Assembly (NCBI GenBank): GCA_900316645.1
Contig: ONDP01000012.1
Location: forward strand, 1 to 64,000
Direction: 5' to 3'
Length of the DNA: 64,000 nt
DNA from: an uncultured Prevotellaceae bacterium
Lineage (GTDB): Bacteria; Bacteroidota; Bacteroidia; Bacteroidales; Bacteroidaceae
The notes under the pieces are model-generated. The model was not told the origin of the DNA, did no database searches, and saw nothing but the letters and a program-made list of their open reading frames with translations. Positions 59,697 to 64,000 of the stretch are shown piece by piece. The position numbers and the translations under genes were made by a program. How positions within the stretch are numbered: position 1 is the stretch's first letter; each line of letters opens with the position of its first letter.

Positions 59697-61211
59697 ATGA
59701 AGACGGAGAGTGGATTTGAGAAGATGAGGAAAAGGATAGGGATGGTGATGGGCCCGCTGTGTGCCCTGCTGATATGGCTGATGCCTATTGAGGATATTTC
59801 GGCATCGGCACACCATATGTTGGCCATCATGTCGCTGGTGGCTATCTGGTGGATTACGGAGCCGGTGCCCATCCCCGTGACGTCGCTGTTAGGTCCGACG
59901 CTGTGTGTGGTGCTGGACATTGCGCCGATGAAAGATGCCTTTGACAACTTTGCCAATCCGATGATATTCCTATTCATGGGTGGTTTCCTGTTGGCGAAGG
60001 GTATGATGGTGAATGGGCTGGACAAGCGTATGGCCTATGGTATCATGTCGATGAAGTGGGTGGGCGATTCGCCCCGAAAGATATTCCTGGCCATCGGGCT
60101 GGCGTGTATGCTCTGCTCGGGATGGATCAGCAATACGGCTACGGCAGCGATGATGTTTCCCATTGCCTTGGGACTGCTGGAGGCTATCCGAGAAATGATG
60201 GCTGCCAACGGAAAAACCATCGACCTGGCGAACTATAAGTATGCCACGGGACTGATGCTGATGACGGCCTATGCGTGTAGCATCGGTGGTGTGATGACGC
60301 CCATCGGCACGCCCCCGAACATTATTATGATTGGTTTCCTGGACCAGTTGGCTCTGCAGGCTCCGTCGATATCGTTCTTCCAATGGATGATATGGGGCAT
60401 TGTGGCCATGGTGCTTTATTTCCTGATAGCTTACGTGGTGCTGTGGAGGATGTTTCCGGCTGACGTGAAGCATATCAATGGTGCCCGCGAGTTTATCAGA
60501 AAGAACGTGGATGAGCTAGGTAAGTGGACCACGGCACAGAAGAGCACCATCATTGCCTTTGGCGTGGCCATAGTGCTGTGGGTGGCACCCAGTGTGCTGA
60601 GCATTGTCTATGGGTCGAAGTCGGACGTGATGACATTCTACGATAACCACTTCCCCGAATCCATTGCTGCCATGGTGGGCGGACTGTTGCTGTTCTTCCT
60701 GCCTGGAAAGAAGGGTGAAACCGCACTGAGTTGGAAAGAGGGTGTGGAAGGCATCGAGTGGGGCACGCTGCTGCTCTTTGGCGGTGGCCTGGCCATGGGT
60801 GCGATGATGTACACCACGGGACTGTCGGCATGGATTGGCAACGGTATCAAGGAGGTTTTGGGTGACAACCCGTCGGAGTGGGCCTTTGTGGGTGTGTTCT
60901 GCGTAACGACCCTGATTATGTCGGAGTTGACGTCGCACACTGCATCGACCAACCTGATAGCGCCCATAGCCATTGGTGCAGCCTTGTCGTTGGATATGAG
61001 TCCTATCCCTGTGGCCATCGGCATTGCGCTGTCGTCGTCATTAGGATTTATGATGCCGGTATCTACACCGCCTAACGCCATTGTCTATGCGTCGGGCTAT
61101 GTGCCCATCACGAAGATGATCAAAACGGGATTCATTATTGACCTGATAGGTATTTCGTTGGTAACCATTCCAGTGGTGATATTGTTGGTGAAATTCGTCA
61201 TGAACGTATGA
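59697..61211 (+). CDS. DASS/SLC13-family sodium-coupled anion transporter
   Basis: 504 residues, 11 or so TMs. Signatures: WWITEPVPIPVTSLLG, NPMIFLFMGGFLLAKGM, SNTATAAMMFPIA (first SNT motif), IGTPPNIIM, SELTSHTASTNLI and SSSLGFMMPVSTPPNAIVYASGYV. Imports C4-dicarboxylates, citrate or sulfate with sodium; which is not determinable. The stop overlaps the ATG of the ABC-F gene by 4 nt. Confidence 0.92.
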   Translation: MKTESGFEKMRKRIGMVMGPLCALLIWLMPIEDISASAHHMLAIMSLVAIWWITEPVPIPVTSLLGPTLCVVLDIAPMKDAFDNFANPMIFLFMGGFLLAKGMMVNGLDKRMAYGIMSMKWVGDSPRKIFLAIGLACMLCSGWISNTATAAMMFPIALGLLEAIREMMAANGKTIDLANYKYATGLMLMTAYACSIGGVMTPIGTPPNIIMIGFLDQLALQAPSISFFQWMIWGIVAMVLYFLIAYVVLWRMFPADVKHINGAREFIRKNVDELGKWTTAQKSTIIAFGVAIVLWVAPSVLSIVYGSKSDVMTFYDNHFPESIAAMVGGLLLFFLPGKKGETALSWKEGVEGIEWGTLLLFGGGLAMGAMMYTTGLSAWIGNGIKEVLGDNPSEWAFVGVFCVTTLIMSELTSHTASTNLIAPIAIGAALSLDMSPIPVAIGIALSSSLGFMMPVSTPPNAIVYASGYVPITKMIKTGFIIDLIGISLVTIPVVILLVKFVMNV

Positions 61212-63106
61212 CCCCGTATTTGGACGTACAACATCTCAGCAAGTCGTTCGGTGCCTTGCAACTGTTTGAGGACATCAGTTTCAGCATTGGCGAAGGCCAA
61301 CGCGTAGGACTGATTGCGAAGAATGGTACGGGGAAATCGACATTGCTCAGTATTCTCGCAGGCAAGGAGGGATACGACAGCGGCGAGATTATCTTCCGTC
61401 GCGACCTGAAGGTGGGAATGCTTGAACAGTCGCCACAGTTCGATCCGCAGGAATCGGTGCTGGATGCATGTTTTAATCATCAGGGGGACCCCGAGAAGGT
61501 GTTGAAAGCCAAGCAAGTGCTGACAAAACTGAAGATTCGCGACCTGCAACAGCCGATGGGACAGTTGAGCGGTGGACAGCAGAAGCGTGTGGCACTGGCT
61601 AACGCGCTGCTGACGGAACCCGACCTGCTGATACTCGACGAGCCCACCAACCACTTGGACCTTGAGATGATAGAATGGCTGGAGGGATACTTGCAACGTG
61701 GCAACCGCACGCTGTTGATGGTTACCCACGACCGATTCTTCCTCGACCGCGTTTGCAGCGTCATCCTCGAATTGGACGACCATACCATCTATACCTATCG
61801 CGGCAACTATGCCTACTATCTGGAGAAACGACAGGAACGCATTGACGCCCGACGTGCCGAGATAGCCCGTGCCAACAATTTATATCGCACCGAACTGGAA
61901 TGGATGCGACGCATGCCACAGGCCCGAGGGCATAAGGCCCGCTATCGCGAGGAAGCTTTCTATGAACTGGAGCGCGTGGCAAAGCAACGCATCGAGGAAC
62001 GGCAGTTGCGACTGAAAGCCAGCAATGTGTATATCGGTTCCAAGATTTTCGAGTGCCAGTATATCTCGAAAAAGTATGAGACCTCCCCTGACCCCTCCTG
62101 TGTAGGAGGGGCAACAGATGCCTCCCCTAAACAGGGGAGGATAGGTGGGGTCACCATTCTGAAGGATTTCTACTACAATTTCTCGCGATTCGAGAAAATG
62201 GGTATTGTGGGCAATAACGGCACGGGCAAATCGACGTTTATCAAGATGCTGCTGGGACAAGTGCCCGTTGACGAGGGACGTATCGTGGTGGGCGAAACCG
62301 TGCGCTTCGGCTATTTCTCGCAAGAGGGACTGCAATTCGACGAACAGCAGAAAGTGATTGACGTCATCACTGCCATTGCCGACTATGTGGATTTGGGAAG
62401 TGGCAGGAAACTCTCTGCATCCCAGTTGTTGCAGTATTTCCTCTTCACTCCCGAACAACAATATAATTATGTATATAAGCTGAGCGGTGGTGAGCGTCGA
62501 AAGCTCTATCTGTGCACAGTACTGATGAAGAATCCCAACTTCCTCGTACTCGACGAGCCTACCAACGACCTCGACATAGTGACGCTGCAGATTCTCGAGG
62601 AATATCTTCAGGATTTCCCGGGCTGTGTCATCGTAGTCAGCCACGACCGCTATTTCATGGATAAAGTGGTTGACCATCTGCTCGTATTCAAAGGGCAGGG
62701 TGAAGTCCAGGATTTCCCTGGCAACTACACCCAGTATCGGGAGTGGGCAGCGCTTCAGTCCTCTACGCCGTCAGAAAAGTCTCCTAAGTTAGGGGACCAT
62801 AGGGGTCAGAACAAGGGCAAGAAGGACGGTCGTTCAGACCCCCAACCCCCTAACTTAGGGGGCGCAGGGAGCGCAGGAGGCAAGGAAAAACGCCGAATGT
62901 CGTACAAAGAAAAGCGCGAGTTCGAACAGCTGGAGCGCGACATTGCCGCCTTGGAGGAAGAACAGCGACAGATAGAAGAACAACTATGCAGCGGTACACT
63001 CAGCATAGAAGAACTCACGGAGAAAAGCAAGCGCCTGCCGCTGCTCAAAGACGAGCTTGACGAGAAGAGCATGCGATGGTTGGAACTGAGTGAAATTGAG
63101 AAATGA
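61208..63106 (+). CDS. ABC-F family ATPase
   Basis: 632 residues. Two ABC modules without membrane segments: AKNGTGKST (Walker A1), LSGGQQKRVALANALL, LLILDEPTNHLD; then GNNGTGKST, LSGGERRKLYLCTVL and FLVLDEPTNDLD. The linker between modules and a C-terminal coiled coil (QLERDIAALEEEQRQIEEQL) resemble Uup/YheS-type factors that act on the ribosome. Two in-frame stretches, residues 292-316 (SPDPSCVGGATDASPKQGRIGG) and about 522-555, are encoded by G/C-rich dispersed repeats and probably are insertions. Confidence 0.92.
   Translation: MTPYLDVQHLSKSFGALQLFEDISFSIGEGQRVGLIAKNGTGKSTLLSILAGKEGYDSGEIIFRRDLKVGMLEQSPQFDPQESVLDACFNHQGDPEKVLKAKQVLTKLKIRDLQQPMGQLSGGQQKRVALANALLTEPDLLILDEPTNHLDLEMIEWLEGYLQRGNRTLLMVTHDRFFLDRVCSVILELDDHTIYTYRGNYAYYLEKRQERIDARRAEIARANNLYRTELEWMRRMPQARGHKARYREEAFYELERVAKQRIEERQLRLKASNVYIGSKIFECQYISKKYETSPDPSCVGGATDASPKQGRIGGVTILKDFYYNFSRFEKMGIVGNNGTGKSTFIKMLLGQVPVDEGRIVVGETVRFGYFSQEGLQFDEQQKVIDVITAIADYVDLGSGRKLSASQLLQYFLFTPEQQYNYVYKLSGGERRKLYLCTVLMKNPNFLVLDEPTNDLDIVTLQILEEYLQDFPGCVIVVSHDRYFMDKVVDHLLVFKGQGEVQDFPGNYTQYREWAALQSSTPSEKSPKLGDHRGQNKGKKDGRSDPQPPNLGGAGSAGGKEKRRMSYKEKREFEQLERDIAALEEEQRQIEEQLCSGTLSIEELTEKSKRLPLLKDELDEKSMRWLELSEIEK
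62081..62153. repeat. G/C-rich palindromic repeat inside the ABC-F gene (first)
   Basis: CCTCCCCTGACCCCTCCTG...TAGGAGGGG then CCTCCCCTAAACAGGGGAGG: two inverted blocks adding about 25 residues just after the linker, before VTILKDFYYNFSRF. The length is a multiple of three and no stop is introduced. Confidence 0.7.
62779..62866. repeat. G/C-rich inverted repeat inside the ABC-F gene (second)
   Basis: TCCTAAGTTAGGGGACC and CCCCCTAACTTAGGGGG are inverted relatives flanking a lysine-rich stretch, encoding KSPKLGDHRG...DPQPPNLGGAGS between the second ABC module and the coiled coil. Confidence 0.65.
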
Positions 63107-63129
63107 GAATTGATAATTGACAATTAGAA

Positions 63130-63744
63130 ATGATACAACGATATCCATCACAACTGTTGGAAAGGGCAGTGCAGGAATTTTCGAAACTGCCTGGCATCGG
63201 AAGGAAAACGGCCTTGCGACTGGTGCTCTATCAGCTGCGCCAAGACCCTGAAGACGTGCAGTCGTTCGTCGAAGCCATTGCCAAGATGAAACAGGAGGTG
63301 CACTACTGCCGCCGTTGCCATAACATCAGCGACAGCGACGTGTGTCCCATCTGTGCCGACCAGCGTCGCGACAGCTCCACCATCTGTGTGGTAGAGAATG
63401 TGCAGGACGTGATGGCTGTTGAGAACACCCAGCAATACCGGGGACTTTATCACGTGCTGGGTGGAGTGATATCTCCCATGGACGGCATCGGACCTGCCGA
63501 TTTGGAGATAGAGTCTTTGGTGAAGAGGGTAGAGGAGGAGCACATCCAGGAAGTCATTCTCGCACTCAGCTCTACGATGGAGGGCGACACCACCAATTTC
63601 TATATCTTCCGCAAACTGGCTCCCTATGATGTCCGACTGAGCATCATTGCCCGAGGCATCCCTGTGGGCGACGAACTGGAGTATGCCGATGAAGTGACGT
63701 TGGGACGTTCGATACTGAACCGTACACCCTTTGAAGGAAAATAA
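63130..63744 (+). CDS. recR: Recombination protein RecR
   Basis: 204 residues. Helix-hairpin-helix [17 protein letters not shown], zinc site C-x2-C...C-x2-C ([16 protein letters not shown]), Toprim domain ([56 protein letters not shown]). Acts with RecF/RecO in gap repair. A AGAATTGATAATTGACAATT repeat lies between it and the ABC-F gene. Confidence 0.97.
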   Translation: MIQRYPSQLLERAVQEFSKLPGIGRKTALRLVLYQLRQDPEDVQSFVEAIAKMKQEVHYCRRCHNISDSDVCPICADQRRDSSTICVVENVQDVMAVENTQQYRGLYHVLGGVISPMDGIGPADLEIESLVKRVEEEHIQEVILALSSTMEGDTTNFYIFRKLAPYDVRLSIIARGIPVGDELEYADEVTLGRSILNRTPFEGK

Positions 63745-63745
63745 T

Positions 63746-64000
63746 ATGAACGAGAAAATGAAACATACAAGGAATATTCTGATGGGATTCTTCATTGGCG
63801 GTATATTGCTGCCGATACTCATCGTACTGCTTTTTGAGACTGAAGTCTTGATGCCTGGCACTGCAGCAGGTAGGACGCAGGCGGAATTCGTGCTGACAGT
63901 CATCATGGAACTTGTGACGCTCGCCGATGCCTGGCTGGCTTTGCGACTCTTCAAGATGGAAATCATCCGTAGTGACTTGCAGCGTCGCAAGGAGGTAGCC
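63746..64000 (+). CDS. Membrane protein (partial)
   Basis: 85 codons from ATG 63746 reach the end of the window without a stop. Two hydrophobic segments are visible (ILMGFFIGGILLPILIVLLFE and TVIMELVTLADAWLALRLF), with a basic loop ending KMEIIRSDLQRRKEVA. It begins 2 bp after recR. No family assigned. Confidence 0.6.
   Translation, partial: MNEKMKHTRNILMGFFIGGILLPILIVLLFETEVLMPGTAAGRTQAEFVLTVIMELVTLADAWLALRLFKMEIIRSDLQRRKEVA

Noticed and set aside
62081..62153. Intrinsic terminators inside the ABC-F gene
   Set aside because: The G/C-rich hairpins lack a T-run, are in frame and lie in the middle of a complete two-module protein.
1..64000. tRNA or rRNA genes
   Set aside because: Scanning for GGTTCRANNC-type T-arms with matching acceptor stems and for rRNA landmarks gave nothing convincing by eye; a covariance search would be needed to be sure.

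Overview
The window looks like a chromosomal segment of a Prevotella-like member of the Bacteroidales. The evidence is the Bacteroidetes-type promoter core TAnnTTTG in front of most operons, very short 5' leaders, and families typical of the order (DUF5103, DUF4494, GHL10 lipoprotein-like hydrolases, a transmembrane AraC-type regulator with a two-component-like sensor domain, an EFR1 ferredoxin, a short CstA). The assignment rests on gene content and promoter style only.

Layout. 1-5.8 kb is accessory DNA: the end of a GHKL-ATPase gene and an atypical response regulator, then an operon with two pseudoknot-forming leader elements, a tiny protein built of 18-residue repeats, two paralogous small proteins and a Pif1-like helicase. 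5.8-7.7 kb holds dnaB and a WYL-like protein. 7.9-12.7 kb is accessory again (NTF2-like/zinc-ribbon protein, unknown protein, intact and truncated ADP-ribosylglycohydrolases, RhuM). 12.7-17.1 kb is an N-degron cluster: a sigma factor fused to an A1S_2505-like domain, then clpS, clpA, aat. 17.1-21.6 kb (minus strand) is hisG-hisD-hisC followed by an MFS transporter. 21.7-32.1 kb carries an MltF-like lytic transglycosylase, a histidine-kinase-like protein without its H-box histidine plus EFR1, malic enzyme, a TetR regulator, a membrane AraC regulator and a DUF5103 protein. 32.2-52.7 kb is mostly core metabolism and envelope genes: smpB, metH, HAD, two GHL10 hydrolases, a LolC/E-like permease, an aminotransferase, a pseudokinase, DUF4494, yggS, cstA, nadC, M23 and C69 peptidases, pyrBI.

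53-59 kb is the most eroded and mobile part. It has a PIN toxin-antitoxin pair, an apparently intact minus-strand tracrRNA gene with its own promoter and terminator, a 5' stub of cas9 run together with a remnant of an XRE regulator, and no cas1, cas2 or CRISPR array. Next is a tightly coupled three-gene set (unknown protein, PD-(D/E)XK nuclease, beta-CASP metallo-beta-lactamase nuclease), whose last gene carries two frameshifts. Then come a DUF2442-HTH protein and a 680-bp non-coding stretch with three GAGTTAACTC palindromes exactly 22 bp apart and a triplicated promoter block. 59-64 kb returns to core genes: engB, a DASS transporter, an ABC-F ATPase, recR and a truncated membrane-protein gene.

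Short sequence repeats are scattered through the whole window. One class consists of AT-rich micro-tandem words such as TTGACCA, TTTGAGA and CTCAATT, mostly between genes. The other class is G/C-rich inverted blocks such as CCTCCCCT...AGGGGAGG. Several copies sit in frame inside clpA, the MFS gene and the ABC-F gene, where they become linker peptides.
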